Shown: positions 26,439-34,909 of the stretch, piece by piece
Layout of the letters: each line of letters starts with the position of its first letter
Numbering within the stretch: position 1 is the first letter of the stretch
Source of the DNA: Sphingomonas panacisoli
GTDB taxonomy: Bacteria > Pseudomonadota > Alphaproteobacteria > Sphingomonadales > Sphingomonadaceae
Length of the DNA: 64,000 bases
Reading direction: 5' to 3'
NCBI RefSeq assembly: GCF_007859635.1
Contig: NZ_CP042306.1
Location: 1,178,001 to 1,242,000, forward strand
Made by a program: the position numbers and the translations under genes
Notes under the pieces: model-generated
What the model was told of the DNA's origin: nothing
Database searches by the model: none
Seen by the model: the letters and a program-made list of their open reading frames with translations, nothing else

Positions 26439-27755
26439 CTAGTCGCAGGCCTTGTGCAGCTTCCACGCTAGCCAAGCCGAAATCGGGCACATCGCCGCGA
26501 CCAGATAGAGCATGTGGGTCGATCCCACGCCCCAATTGGTCAGCAGCGACACGAACGCCGATCCGACCGCCATCGCCCCCGAATTGACGACGTTGTTCGC
26601 CGCGACTGTGCGGGCGGTCTCGTCTTGGTGCACGGTCGTCGTCAGGAAGGCGTAGAGCGGCACGACGAACATCCCGCCGAAGATCGCGATCCCGACCAAC
26701 GCCGCGATCAGCGGCCACGCCATCGGCTCCGCGATGAACTCCAGCGTCGTATAGAGATGCCCCGCCGCGGCGGGCGTCCATGCCTCGCAAAGCCACGAGA
26801 ACAGCATCACGAACCCGCCCATGATCATCACGGTGATCGGACCGAACCTGGCCGAGGTATGGCCTTTGAGCAGCGAGTTGATCGCGACCGATCCAATGGC
26901 GATCCCGACCGAGAACAGAGCGGTCAGCAAGGTCGCGACATGCTTGTCCGCGGTCAGCACGTTCTTCGCCAGCGGGGTGAAGATGACGATCAGGACGATT
27001 CCCATCGTCCAGAAGAAGCTGATCGCGCAGATCGCCAGGAACAGGCGCGGGATGTGCATCGTGCCCGAAATCAGCCGCCACGACGAGGTGAAGGGGTTGT
27101 AATTGATCTTGAGCTCCGGCCCCTGACGCGGTGCCGGTGGCACCTGACGCGCGCTCAGCCAGCCGATGCCGGCGACGACCAACGTGCCGATCACCGCATG
27201 CTCGACCTTCATGAACCCGGCCAGCACGGTGCCGAGCAGGATTGCGATGTAAGTCGCCGATTCGACCAGGCCGGTGCCGCCCAGCACTTCGTCTTCCTTC
27301 AGATGCTGCGGCAGGATCGCGTATTTGATCGGACCGAAGAAGGTCGAGTGCACCCCGAGCGCGAAGATCGTGCCGAGCATCAGCACCATCGCGACGTTCG
27401 TATGTCCGGCCTTGGCCAGCAACAGACCGGCGCCGCCGACTAGCATTATCGCGATTTCGGCGGTTTTCACGATGCGAATGATCCGCGTCTTGTCGAACGC
27501 GTCCGCAAGCTGTCCGGCCAGTGCCGACAGCAGCACGAATGCGATGATGCTGAGTCCGCTGGCGATCGCGGTGAAGCTCTGCTCGTATTTGGGATCCTGA
27601 TAGATCTGGTAGACGACCACCAGCACCATCGCTTGCTTGAACAGATTGTCGTTGAAGGCGCCGAGGAACTGCGTGACGAACAGCGGCAGGAAGCGGCGCT
27701 CCTTCAACAGGCCGAGCGCGTTGATCATGAAAGGTGTATTGTCTCGATAGTCCAC
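26439..27755 (-). CDS. MFS transporter, LplT-like (lysophospholipid transporter family)
   Basis: The 438-residue protein has about twelve membrane segments. The N-terminal signature FLPLFVTQFLGAFNDNLFKQAMV and the later GVHSTFFGPIKYAILPQHL are those of LplT and of the MFS half of LplT-acyltransferase fusions. LplT flips lysophospholipids inward for re-acylation. No acyltransferase domain is fused here. The GTG at 27755 gives the longest form; ATG 27728 (MINALGLLKERRF) is an alternative, and neither has a strong ribosome site. Confidence 0.85.
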   Translation of the reverse strand: MDYRDNTPFMINALGLLKERRFLPLFVTQFLGAFNDNLFKQAMVLVVVYQIYQDPKYEQSFTAIASGLSIIAFVLLSALAGQLADAFDKTRIIRIVKTAEIAIMLVGGAGLLLAKAGHTNVAMVLMLGTIFALGVHSTFFGPIKYAILPQHLKEDEVLGGTGLVESATYIAILLGTVLAGFMKVEHAVIGTLVVAGIGWLSARQVPPAPRQGPELKINYNPFTSSWRLISGTMHIPRLFLAICAISFFWTMGIVLIVIFTPLAKNVLTADKHVATLLTALFSVGIAIGSVAINSLLKGHTSARFGPITVMIMGGFVMLFSWLCEAWTPAAAGHLYTTLEFIAEPMAWPLIAALVGIAIFGGMFVVPLYAFLTTTVHQDETARTVAANNVVNSGAMAVGSAFVSLLTNWGVGSTHMLYLVAAMCPISAWLAWKLHKACD

Positions 27756-27867
27756 ATAGAGCGCGGCTCTTAGCCCAGGCGCCGCGTTGCCGACAATCGC
27801 TCATTCGTTCGTGCGGTATGCCGGACGGCACTTTGCGAGACGGCGCGACGGAGCTAGGAACACGGGA

Positions 27868-28419
27868 ATGTGGACGCTTCCCAACATCCTGACGCTGTCG
27901 CGGATCGTCGGCGTCCCCGTGCTGATCGCGTGTTTGTGGTGGCCGGGGTGGCATGCCGGCTATGCGGTCGGGTTCGTATTCTATGCGTTGATCGCGGTGA
28001 CCGACTATCTCGACGGGTATCTGGCGCGGGCGCAGGGGACGGTGTCGAAGCTTGGCGTGTTCCTCGATCCGATCGCCGACAAGATCATGGTCGCTGCCGT
28101 GCTGATGATGCTGGTCGCGCGCGCCGATATCGGCGGATGGCACGTGATCGCGGCGATGATCATCCTGCTGCGGGAGATCATGGTGTCGGGCCTGCGCGAG
28201 TTTCTCGGCGGGATTCAGGTGTCGGTGCCGGTGTCGCAACTCGCCAAGTGGAAGACGACGCTGCAACTCGTCGCGCTCGGCGCGCTGATCCTGGCGGGCG
28301 CGTTGCCCGCGTTTCCGTGGGTGCACACGGTCGGACTGGTCTCGCTCTGGGGCGCGGCGATCCTGACGTGCATCACCGGATGGGACTATCTGCGCTTCGG
28401 CTTGAAGCACATGGATTGA
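27868..28419 (+). CDS. pgsA: CDP-diacylglycerol-glycerol-3-phosphate 3-phosphatidyltransferase
   Basis: PgsA makes phosphatidylglycerol phosphate at the inner membrane. The 183-residue protein starts MWTLPNILTLSRIVGVPVL and has the CDP-alcohol phosphotransferase motif DGYLARAQGTVSKLGVFLDP (D-G-x2-A-R-x8-G-x3-D-x3-D), with further membrane helices. ATG 27868 is chosen by alignment of the family start and an ACGGGA box. Its stop overlaps moaD by 1 nt, so a lipid gene leads a molybdopterin pair; this is presumably only transcriptional convenience. Confidence 0.93.
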   Translation: MWTLPNILTLSRIVGVPVLIACLWWPGWHAGYAVGFVFYALIAVTDYLDGYLARAQGTVSKLGVFLDPIADKIMVAAVLMMLVARADIGGWHVIAAMIILLREIMVSGLREFLGGIQVSVPVSQLAKWKTTLQLVALGALILAGALPAFPWVHTVGLVSLWGAAILTCITGWDYLRFGLKHMD

Positions 28420-28655
28420 TGCTGGACGTGCTGTACTTCGCCTGGGTCCGCGAGGGCGTGGGGAAGGGGCAGGAGCGCGTCGATCCGCCCGCCGAAGTGA
28501 AGACGGTGGCCGACCTGATCGACTGGCTGGGGCATAAAGTGCTTAGCGACAAGACCAGGCTGCGCGCGGCGATCGACCAGCAGTTCGTGCCGCTCGACAC
28601 GCCGTTGGCAGGCGCGCACGAAGTGGCGATCTTTCCCCCGGTGACTGGCGGATGA
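28419..28655 (+). CDS. moaD: Molybdopterin synthase sulfur carrier subunit
   Basis: The 78-residue protein is ubiquitin-like and ends in PVTGG. The terminal Gly-Gly is thiocarboxylated and donates sulfur to the molybdopterin precursor through MoaE. The start is LDVLYFAWVREGVGKGQE, the usual MoaD first strand. ATG 28419 overlaps the pgsA stop (TGATG), and the stop overlaps moaE (ATGA). Confidence 0.95.
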   Translation: MLDVLYFAWVREGVGKGQERVDPPAEVKTVADLIDWLGHKVLSDKTRLRAAIDQQFVPLDTPLAGAHEVAIFPPVTGG

Positions 28656-29089
28656 TCCGCGTCGTCGTCAGTAAGATGCCGCTCGACGTCGCGGCGGAGA
28701 CCGCCGCGCTGCACGGGCTGGGCGGCGGCGCGGTGGCGACGTTTACGGGGCTGGTGCGCGGCGACGACGGCGTCGGCGAACTGCTGCTCGAACATTATCC
28801 CGGCGCGACGAAAGCGGCGCTCGAAAAGCTGGCGGCCGAAGCGGTGGCGCGGTGGGAGCTTGCGGGTGCGATCGTCATCCACCGCGTCGGTGCGATGAAG
28901 CCGGGCGAGCCGATCGTTTTCGTCGCCGCCTGCGCCGCCCACCGCGCGCCGGCGTTGGAGGCGTGCGGCTTCCTGATCGATCGCCTCAAGACCGATGCGC
29001 CTTTCTGGAAACGCGAGACACGTGGCGAAGAGGCGACGTGGCTCGGGGAGCGTGCCGGCGACCATGAGGCAGCGGAGCGCTGGCGTTAG
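28652..29089 (+). CDS. moaE: Molybdopterin synthase catalytic subunit
   Basis: The 145-residue MoaE contains GGAVATFTGLVRGDDG, the active-site region HRVGAMKPGEPIVFVAACAAHR and RLKTDAPFWKRE, whose lysines act on the precursor. With MoaD it converts cyclic pyranopterin phosphate into molybdopterin. The start ATG overlaps moaD by 4 nt. The stop meets the convergent oxyR stop with a 4-nt overlap. moaA and moaC are not in the window. Confidence 0.96.
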   Translation: MIRVVVSKMPLDVAAETAALHGLGGGAVATFTGLVRGDDGVGELLLEHYPGATKAALEKLAAEAVARWELAGAIVIHRVGAMKPGEPIVFVAACAAHRAPALEACGFLIDRLKTDAPFWKRETRGEEATWLGERAGDHEAAERWR

Positions 29090-29985
29090 GCCGACGCCGC
29101 CAGCACTTCTGCCAACAGCTTGAAGTCGCGTTCGCGTGGACTCGCGCGACGCCAGACCAACGCGACCGTGCGGATGGCATGGTCCGACGCTAGCGGCCGC
29201 GCCGACACTTTGGTGTGGTCCAGGATGCCCGCCTCGACCGCCATCTCCGGCAGCATCGTCACGCCTAGACCATTGTCGACCATCTGCACGATCGTGTGCA
29301 GCGACGTGCCCAGCATCATCGCCTGCGCGCCGAGTTCGGGGCGGTTGCACGCCGCCAGCGCGTGATCCTTCAGGCAATGGCCGTCTTCGAGCAGCAGCAG
29401 CCGCGTCTCGTCGATGTCCGCGGCGTGGATCGTCGGTGGCGGGTCGGGCAGATCGGCTTGCGGAAAGGCGACGAACAGGCGGTCGTCGAACAGGGGCTGC
29501 GCCGCCACCTCGCCGCACGCATAGGGCAGCGCGAGCAGCACGCAATCGGTGCGGCCGTTTTGCAGCCCCTCGCACGCAACTCCCGTCGTCTCCTCGCGCA
29601 GGAACAGCTTGAGGTCTGGATAGTCTCGGCGGAGCGCGGGCAGGATGCGCGGGAGCATGAACGGCGCGATCGTCGGGATGACGCTCATCCGCATTTCGCC
29701 CGACAGCGGTCGCCCGGCGGCGCGGGCCATGTCGCCGAGCTCCTCCGCCTCGCGGATCACGCGCCGCGCCTTGTCGACGATGCGGTCGCCGAGCGGCGTG
29801 AAACGGACGACACGGCGTGTGCGCTCGACCAGCGTCACCCCGATCAGCGTCTCCAGCTCGCGGATCCCCGCGGACAGCGTCGATTGCGTGACGAAACACG
29901 CCTCCGCCGCGCGGCCGAAATGGCCGTGGTCCTTGAGCGCCACGAGGTAGTGGAGCTGTTTGAGAGTCGGGAGGTAGGTGGTCAT
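29086..29985 (-). CDS. oxyR: Hydrogen peroxide-sensing LysR-type regulator
   Basis: The 299-residue protein has the LysR winged helix (LPTLKQLHYLVALKDHGHFGRAAEACFVTQSTLS) and an OxyR sensor domain. The redox pair is clear: LEDGHCLKDHALAAC places Cys204 and Cys213 nine residues apart, matching Cys199/Cys208 of E. coli OxyR, which form a disulfide on oxidation by peroxide. The upstream TauE gene is on the same strand 40 nt away. No katG or ahpC target gene is nearby. Confidence 0.95.
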   Translation of the reverse strand: MTTYLPTLKQLHYLVALKDHGHFGRAAEACFVTQSTLSAGIRELETLIGVTLVERTRRVVRFTPLGDRIVDKARRVIREAEELGDMARAAGRPLSGEMRMSVIPTIAPFMLPRILPALRRDYPDLKLFLREETTGVACEGLQNGRTDCVLLALPYACGEVAAQPLFDDRLFVAFPQADLPDPPPTIHAADIDETRLLLLEDGHCLKDHALAACNRPELGAQAMMLGTSLHTIVQMVDNGLGVTMLPEMAVEAGILDHTKVSARPLASDHAIRTVALVWRRASPRERDFKLLAEVLAASA

Positions 29986-30025
29986 GTGATCGACTTAGCC
30001 GATCACGGCGCGATGATTAAGCGAG

Positions 30026-30796
30026 CTATTTGCTCAGGGCCTGCCAGATCGAAAACGCGCTGGTCAGCGTCAACAGCACGCCGACCATCGCCATCAACGG
30101 CCGCGCCGGGACGCGCTTGGCCAGAACGCCGCCGAGCGGGGCGGCGAGCAGACCGCCGATCAGCACACCGAGCGTCTGCAAGGTGAACGCGGCGAACCCC
30201 AGGCTGGCGATGAACGTCGCAGAGATCGTCGTCGTCAGGAAGAACTCGCTGGTGTTGACCGTGCCGATCGTCTCGCGCGGGGCCGAACCCTGGACCAGCA
30301 AATTGCTCGTCACCACCGGCCCCCAACCGCCACCGCCCGCCGCGTCGAGGAACCCGCCGGCCAGCCCGAGCGGCTCAATTATCTTGGGCGTCCGGGGCTC
30401 CACTCGTCCGCGCCACGCGCGATACAGCAGATACAGGCCGATCGCGGCGAGATAGGCCATCACGAACGGCTTGGCGTGCGCGGCATCGACGTTTGCCAAC
30501 ACATAGGCGCCCAGCGCGCCGCCTATCATGCCGGGGATCACCAGCCGCCGGAACATCCGCCAATCGACGTTCTTGTGCAGCACATGGCTGACCCCCGATG
30601 CAGCGGTCGTAAAGGTCTCGACCGCATGCACGCTAGCCGAGGCGAGGGCCGGCGGCATCCCCATGACGCTGACCAGCAATGTCGAATTGATCAGCCCGAA
30701 CGCCATGCCGAGCGCGCCATCGACCAATTGCGCGGCGAAACCGATCGCGATGAACGGCAGGATCGCTTCGATGCTGGCGGCCGACAGGTCGAACAT
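30026..30796 (-). CDS. TauE/SafE family sulfite exporter-like permease
   Basis: The 256-residue protein has seven to eight hydrophobic segments and the family features GFAAQLVDGALGMAFG near the start and GGFLDAAGGGGWGPVVTSNLL in the middle, each half forming one repeat of the fold. Members export sulfite or sulfoacetate or move other small anions. ATG 30796 (MFDLSAASIEA) gives the family-like start; a TTG 84 nt upstream would add a basic leader that is unlikely to be real. The divergent neighbour is cysE, also a sulfur gene, so a sulfur role is plausible. Confidence 0.85.
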   Translation of the reverse strand: MFDLSAASIEAILPFIAIGFAAQLVDGALGMAFGLINSTLLVSVMGMPPALASASVHAVETFTTAASGVSHVLHKNVDWRMFRRLVIPGMIGGALGAYVLANVDAAHAKPFVMAYLAAIGLYLLYRAWRGRVEPRTPKIIEPLGLAGGFLDAAGGGGWGPVVTSNLLVQGSAPRETIGTVNTSEFFLTTTISATFIASLGFAAFTLQTLGVLIGGLLAAPLGGVLAKRVPARPLMAMVGVLLTLTSAFSIWQALSK

Positions 30797-30953
30797 CGAC
30801 GCGAATTCTCCCTCGTTTCGCCGGGCAGTCTGGCGGCCGCCCTTAAATCCCACAACAAAGATAGGCTTTGCGCGTTCCAAGGCGAGAACGGCGGACGCTG
30901 GAAATCACGACTGCAAAGGCCTAAATACCAGAAAAGCTAAGGGGACCGGCCGC

Positions 30954-31629
30954 ATGTCTGGCCTGACGACGTATCTCGATTCTGATCCGCGCCCGCGATC
31001 CGGCGCCGCGCTCGCGCATAGAAGTATTGCTGTATCCGGGCGTGTGGGCGCTGGGCTACCATCGCGTCGCGAACCGTCTGTACCGTGCACGGCTGTTCTT
31101 TCTCGCGCGCTGGGTGAATCACGTCTCGCGTTTCTTTACCGCGATCGACATCCATCCGGGTGCGACGATCGGGAAGAACTTCTTCATCGACCATGGCTTC
31201 ACGGTCATCGGCGAGACCGCGACGATCGGCGACAACGTTACGATCTATCAGTGCGTTACGCTGGGCGGCACCAATCCCGCTGACGGCGTCGCCGGCAAGC
31301 GACATCCGACGATCGAGGACAATGTCATCATCGGTTCTGGCGCGCAGGTGCTGGGGCCGATCACTGTCGCGACCGGCGCGAGGATCGGCGCGAATGCTGT
31401 GGTGACCAAGGACGTGCCGGAGGGCGCGGTGATGGTCGGTATCCCCGCGCGCGCGACAATGGTCGAAGGGCGCGGCGAAAAGCCGTTCCTGGCATACGGT
31501 ACGCCGTGCAGCGAACAGTTCGACCCGCAGACGCAGAAGCTCGAACTGATGCGCTGCGAAATCGAGACGTTGCGCAAGCGCCTCGACGAACTGCTCGCCG
31601 AGCAAGAGGATATGCGCGACCGCGCGTAG
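30954..31629 (+). pseudogene. cysE: Serine O-acetyltransferase, with a +1 frameshift near the N-terminus
   Basis: The protein makes O-acetylserine for cysteine synthesis. The left-handed beta-helix is intact: [45 protein letters not shown], then [22 protein letters not shown] and a C-terminal coiled segment ([18 protein letters not shown]). The start [10 protein letters not shown] is in frame 0 from ATG 30954; after TTCTGATC the frame must shift by one to read [19 protein letters not shown]. Removing the T at 30983 (GATTCTGA to GATTCGA) restores 224 residues. Without repair, translation would have to start at TTG 31027. I think the gene is intact in the cell. Confidence 0.85.
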
Positions 31630-31977
31630 ATGGGGACGGTAACGCCATTCCCGTTGCCCGCGGGTCGTCAGCCAAGCCAGATAGGCTTCGATCGCGTCGA
31701 ATTGACGCGCATCCTCGATCTTTACGGCCGAATGGTCGCGGCCGGGCATTGGCGCGACTATGCGATCGAATTCACGCGTGATGCGGCGGTCTTCGCCGCA
31801 TTCCGTCGCACCGCCGAGCGGCCCGAGGTGCGGATCGAGAAGCGGCCCGAGCTACGCAACAAGCAGGGCATGTGGGCGCTGGTCAACGAACAGGGCGCGA
31901 TCCTGAAGCGCGGCCATGAACTCGGCCCGGTGCTCGCGCCCGTCGAGCGGCGCCTGATGAAGCTGATCGAGGACTAA
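31630..31977 (+). CDS. DUF2794 family protein
   Basis: The 115-residue protein has the DUF2794 pattern: FDRVELTRILDLYGRMVAAGHWRDYAIEF, then FAAFRRTAERPEVRIEKRPELRNKQGMWALVNEQG and ILKRGHELGPVLAPVERRLMKLI. The family is conserved in alphaproteobacteria and has no known function. ATG 31630 follows the cysE stop directly, and the next small ORF starts 3 nt after its stop, so the three form a tight operon. Confidence 0.9.
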   Translation: MGTVTPFPLPAGRQPSQIGFDRVELTRILDLYGRMVAAGHWRDYAIEFTRDAAVFAAFRRTAERPEVRIEKRPELRNKQGMWALVNEQGAILKRGHELGPVLAPVERRLMKLIED

Positions 31978-31979
31978 GC

Positions 31980-32153
31980 GTGATCGGCGAAGTCGTCGTG
32001 GAGGCGATCGGGTATGTCGTCATGGACGTCTGGCTCGCGATTTCCAAAGCGGTCTACGATCGGTTCGGATGTTTGGCCGCGATCGTGGTGGGATTGACGC
32101 CGATCGCGTTGCTCGCGCTGGTGATCTGGCTGGTCGTCGTGCTGGTGAGCTAA
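31980..32153 (+). CDS. 57-aa membrane protein downstream of DUF2794
   Basis: GTG 31980 to TAA 32151-32153 encodes 57 residues with an amphipathic start (VEAIGYVVMDVWLAISKAVYD) and one strong membrane helix (IVVGLTPIALLALVIWLVVVLV). It begins 3 nt past the DUF2794 stop and could be read by coupled translation. No family is recognised. Confidence 0.6.
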   Translation: MIGEVVVEAIGYVVMDVWLAISKAVYDRFGCLAAIVVGLTPIALLALVIWLVVVLVS

Positions 32154-32183
32154 AAAAGCCCGGCAGTCCGAAGACCGCCGGGC
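32152..32183 (-). terminator. Rho-independent terminator of the DUF2157 gene
   Basis: On the minus strand, 31 nt past the stop of the DUF2157 gene, GCCCGGC (32183-32177) pairs with GCCGGGC (32164-32158) around GGTCTTCGGACT, which itself pairs partly, followed by T6 (32157-32152). The T-run overlaps the stop codon of the small convergent ORF. Confidence 0.85.
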
Positions 32184-32213
32184 GAGGGAATCGCTCGTGA
32201 CCAAGCGAATGGA

Positions 32214-33245
32214 TTAGGCCGTGGCGGCCTGTGCCGGGGGCAGGCGGTTCGCCAGCCCGCCGCCCAGCATGCCGACCACCGACCGCCGCATCGGCTGCCA
32301 GAAGGCCGACAGGGTCAGCAGTGCGGAGCCGATGACCAAGGCGGTGAACGCCATGGACAGTTCGACCGCGCCGGCCTGATGGAATAGGGTCGACAGCGCG
32401 TAGAGCACGTAGGCCAGGCTCGATACGAGCAGAGCGCGGCGGTCGATCGCCAGCGCAATGATCGCGAACACGACGTACAGCGCCATCACGATCACGGCCT
32501 GAACCGCGCCGATATCGCCTTCGAACACGCCGAGCATGTGGAACACGGGGTGCGCGATCATCGGCGCGGCGGCGAGGTGGAGCCAGAACGCGACATCGCT
32601 ACGGCGCGTCTTGCGCTCGCGATCAGACCCGTCCCACCACATCGCCAGCGCGAACGTCGCGAGGCCGCCTACCAAGACGAGCGGGAAAATCGCCTGCTCG
32701 TTCGCATGCGTGGCCGCAAAGAACAGCCCGATCAGCACGCCGACGCACGCCGCAGCACCGACCGCGACGGTGATCGGCACCATGAAGCGCCGCCAGTGCA
32801 GCCACGCCGCGCCGCCGGTGACGAGCGCGATGCCCGATCCGACCAACGCATTGGTGCGGTCGGACCAGTCGGGATTGATATCGACCAGCGCGCCGATCAT
32901 CGTCGCGGCGACCCCGCCGACGAACGCCAGCAACAGGATGATGCTGGGCAGCGCCATGCGGCGCACGCGCGTGAAATACTCGGCCAGCCCCCAGGCTGCG
33001 ACCGCGACGGCGGCGCCCGCCAGCGCGTGGTTGAACCAGTCGCCGAGCTGCGCCAGCGCGGCGAGCAGCAGCGCGATGGCGATGCCGACGAAAATGTCGT
33101 TGAACCCGGTCAGCAACCGGAAGCTTTCCTCGTCCACCGCGGGCGTCGCGCGCGCTGTGGCGATGTGCTGGCGGAAAGCGTCGGCGGTGGTCGAGGATAT
33201 GATCCCCGCCGCCACCGCGCCCTCCAGATCGCTCTCGCTATACAT
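32214..33245 (-). CDS. DUF2157-like polytopic membrane protein
   Basis: The 343-residue protein has a 50-residue cytosolic N-terminus (ESDLEGAVAAGIISSTTADAFRQHI, the typical DUF2157-type start) followed by about ten hydrophobic segments. The function is unknown. ATG 33245 has AGGAG 7 nt upstream. A palindrome GTGTATCAATACAC lies 45 nt upstream and a strong terminator follows, so it is a single-gene unit. Confidence 0.8.
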   Translation of the reverse strand: MYSESDLEGAVAAGIISSTTADAFRQHIATARATPAVDEESFRLLTGFNDIFVGIAIALLLAALAQLGDWFNHALAGAAVAVAAWGLAEYFTRVRRMALPSIILLLAFVGGVAATMIGALVDINPDWSDRTNALVGSGIALVTGGAAWLHWRRFMVPITVAVGAAACVGVLIGLFFAATHANEQAIFPLVLVGGLATFALAMWWDGSDRERKTRRSDVAFWLHLAAAPMIAHPVFHMLGVFEGDIGAVQAVIVMALYVVFAIIALAIDRRALLVSSLAYVLYALSTLFHQAGAVELSMAFTALVIGSALLTLSAFWQPMRRSVVGMLGGGLANRLPPAQAATA

Positions 33246-33289
33246 GGCAGTTTCTCCTCTCGGAACACCGCCATAGCATAGGTGAGTTA

Positions 33290-33303
33290 GTGTATCAATA
33301 CAC
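33290..33303. promoter_or_regulatory. Palindromic operator candidate upstream of the DUF2157 gene
   Basis: GTGTA-TCAA-TACAC at 33290-33303 is a 14-bp dyad with perfect 5-nt arms, 45 nt ahead of the DUF2157 start and between it and the preceding small gene. It has the size of a GntR/YtrA- or MarR-type site. The binding factor is unknown. Confidence 0.45.
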
Positions 33304-33314
33304 CAAGGCTGTCG

Positions 33315-33497
33315 TCAGTTCTTGATGGGTGTATCGATCTTCACATTCGCGTCGATCGTTTTGGTGTTGCCCATCAGATTCTGGCCGAACACGAGGAACA
33401 GCACGACGGCGATCGCGATGATGGCGATCGCCAGCAGCGCGATCGCGCCGCCACCGCCGCCGGTCTTGATCACAGTGGTCTTGCCTTCGTCGGACAT
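33315..33497 (-). CDS. 60-aa small membrane protein
   Basis: The protein reads as a short cytosolic start (MSDEGKTTVIKTGGGGG), one long membrane helix (IALLAIAIIAIAVVLFLVFG) and a polar tail (NTKTIDANVKIDTPIKN) outside the cytoplasm. An AGGAGG sits at the right distance upstream, so it is well translated. No family is recognised. Confidence 0.75.
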   Translation of the reverse strand: MSDEGKTTVIKTGGGGGAIALLAIAIIAIAVVLFLVFGQNLMGNTKTIDANVKIDTPIKN

Positions 33498-33555
33498 GGT
33501 ACGCCTCCTAATTTACTTGCGGGGGCGCAACGATCATCGGCGGGGCGGGTTCCCC

Positions 33556-34455
33556 TCAGCTGCCTTGCAGCTTCTTCATGATCGAGATCGACTGCTCGCT
33601 GCCCGATGCAGGGACGATTTCGCCGGTGCGATCGGTGATTTCCGCCCAATGTGCCGCGACACCCTCTGGCGACAGTTCGTCACCGGTCAGCAGCTTGCCT
33701 GCGGTGAGTGTGACGAACGCCGCCTGGAAGACGCCGGCACCCGCGCCGACGATCGCGTTCGACGGTGCATCCTCGCTGACGAGATAGAGCGCGGCCGGCG
33801 CGACCTTGTCTGGCGAGAACGCCTTGAACGCTTCTTCCGGGAACAGGTCCTCGGTCATTCGGGTACCGGCGGTCGGCGCGATCGTGTTGACCTTGATGTT
33901 GTACTTGGCGCCCTCGAGATACAGCGTCTTGGTCAGCCCGGCGAGGCCGAGCTTGGCGGCGCCGTAATTGGCCTGGCCGAAATTGCCGAACAGGCCGGTG
34001 GACGACGCGGTCATCAGGATGCGGCCATAGGCCTGCTCGCGCATCAATTCCCACACCGCCTTGGTGCAGTTCGCCGACCCGTTGAGGTGGACATCGACGA
34101 CGAACTTGAAATCCTCCGGCTCCATCTTCGCGAAGCTCTTGTCGCGCAGCACGCCGGCGTTGTTGATCAGGATATGGACGCCGCCCCAGGTTTCCTTGGC
34201 CTTGGCGACCATCTCGACCATTTGCTGGTAGTCGGTGACGCTGCCGCCGTTGGACATCGCTTTGCCGCCGGCAGCTTTGATTTCCTCGACGACTTTGAGC
34301 GCTGCGTCGGAATGTCCGGTGCCGTCTCGGCTGCCGCCCAGGTCGTTGACGACGACCTTCGCGCCGCGTTTCGCCAGCGCCAGGGCATATTCGCGGCCGA
34401 GGCCGCCGCCGGCGCCGGTGACGATCGCTACCTTGTCATCGAAACGGATGGTCAT
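33556..34455 (-). CDS. SDR family oxidoreductase, 3-hydroxyacyl-CoA dehydrogenase (MFE-2 / 17beta-HSD4-like)
   Basis: The 299-residue protein has VAIVTGAGGGLGREYALALAKRGAKVVVNDLGGSRDG, the N-terminus shared with the peroxisomal multifunctional enzyme dehydrogenase domain, then INNAGVLRDKSFAKM and the triad Ser151, Tyr164, Lys168 (TASSTGLFGNFGQANYGAAK). Known relatives oxidise D-3-hydroxyacyl-CoA. No hydratase or SCP2 domain is fused. ATG 34455 has GGGAG 7 nt upstream. The C-terminus carries an extra 60 residues after the Rossmann fold, also as in MFE-2. Confidence 0.9.
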   Translation of the reverse strand: MTIRFDDKVAIVTGAGGGLGREYALALAKRGAKVVVNDLGGSRDGTGHSDAALKVVEEIKAAGGKAMSNGGSVTDYQQMVEMVAKAKETWGGVHILINNAGVLRDKSFAKMEPEDFKFVVDVHLNGSANCTKAVWELMREQAYGRILMTASSTGLFGNFGQANYGAAKLGLAGLTKTLYLEGAKYNIKVNTIAPTAGTRMTEDLFPEEAFKAFSPDKVAPAALYLVSEDAPSNAIVGAGAGVFQAAFVTLTAGKLLTGDELSPEGVAAHWAEITDRTGEIVPASGSEQSISIMKKLQGS

Positions 34456-34531
34456 TGCGGCACTCCCAAGTGGTTTGCGCGCTTTCCTAGGGGTTTTGCT
34501 GCGCTGCGCAAGAGAGCGTACCGAAAATACG

Positions 34532-34568
34532 AAAAGGCCGGCGCAGGGTGTGCCAACCCGCACCGGCC
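34532..34568 (-). terminator. Rho-independent terminator after the small secreted protein gene
   Basis: On the minus strand GGCCGG-t-GC-g-GGT (34568 leftward) pairs with ACC-c-t-GC-g-CCGGCC (to 34536) around TGGCAC, followed by T4 (34535-34532). It starts 19 nt past the stop at 34587. Confidence 0.75.
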
Positions 34569-34586
34569 CGACCCGAGTGGCGCCCC

Positions 34587-34847
34587 TTATTTGGGGTCGT
34601 TACGCTGCTTGCATTTGTCGAACTGGCCGCGCTTGCAGAACGGATAATCCGCCAAAGGCGCTGGAGCCGGGTAGGCCTGGTCCGGCGTCGGACCGGGAAC
34701 TCTGACTGCATCCGGCGGCGCAGGCGGTTGAGGCGGCGGTTGGTATCCCGGCGGGTTGGGCGGCGTATTACCGACCGGCGCCGTCGTCTGCGCCGCTGCC
34801 GGCGCAGCAAACAGCGCGATCGCCATGGCAACGGCTAAGGTCCGCAT
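34587..34847 (-). CDS. Secreted Pro-rich small protein with C-terminal Cys pair (paralogue A)
   Basis: The 86-residue protein has a signal peptide (MRTLAVAMAIALFAAPAAAQ), a Pro-rich linker and a C-terminal block LADYPFCKRGQFDKCKQRNDP with two cysteines. The block matches the end of the neighbouring gene (YPMCSKTVTDHCTERSN), giving the shared pattern Y-P-x-C-x2-x3-D-x-C-x2-R. The second of two close ATGs (34847) has AGGAG at 6 nt. The function is unknown; the Cys pair could form a disulfide outside the cytoplasm. Confidence 0.75.
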   Translation of the reverse strand: MRTLAVAMAIALFAAPAAAQTTAPVGNTPPNPPGYQPPPQPPAPPDAVRVPGPTPDQAYPAPAPLADYPFCKRGQFDKCKQRNDPK

Positions 34848-34909
34848 CGTCATCTCCTGACTACGACATGATGCGGGCCGGCGTGGGAGCGCCGGCCCGG
34901 TCGTTGCGA

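Noticed and set aside
26413..28410. 665-residue open frame on the minus strand
   Set aside because: It is antisense to pgsA and an alternative frame of the MFS gene; no domain.
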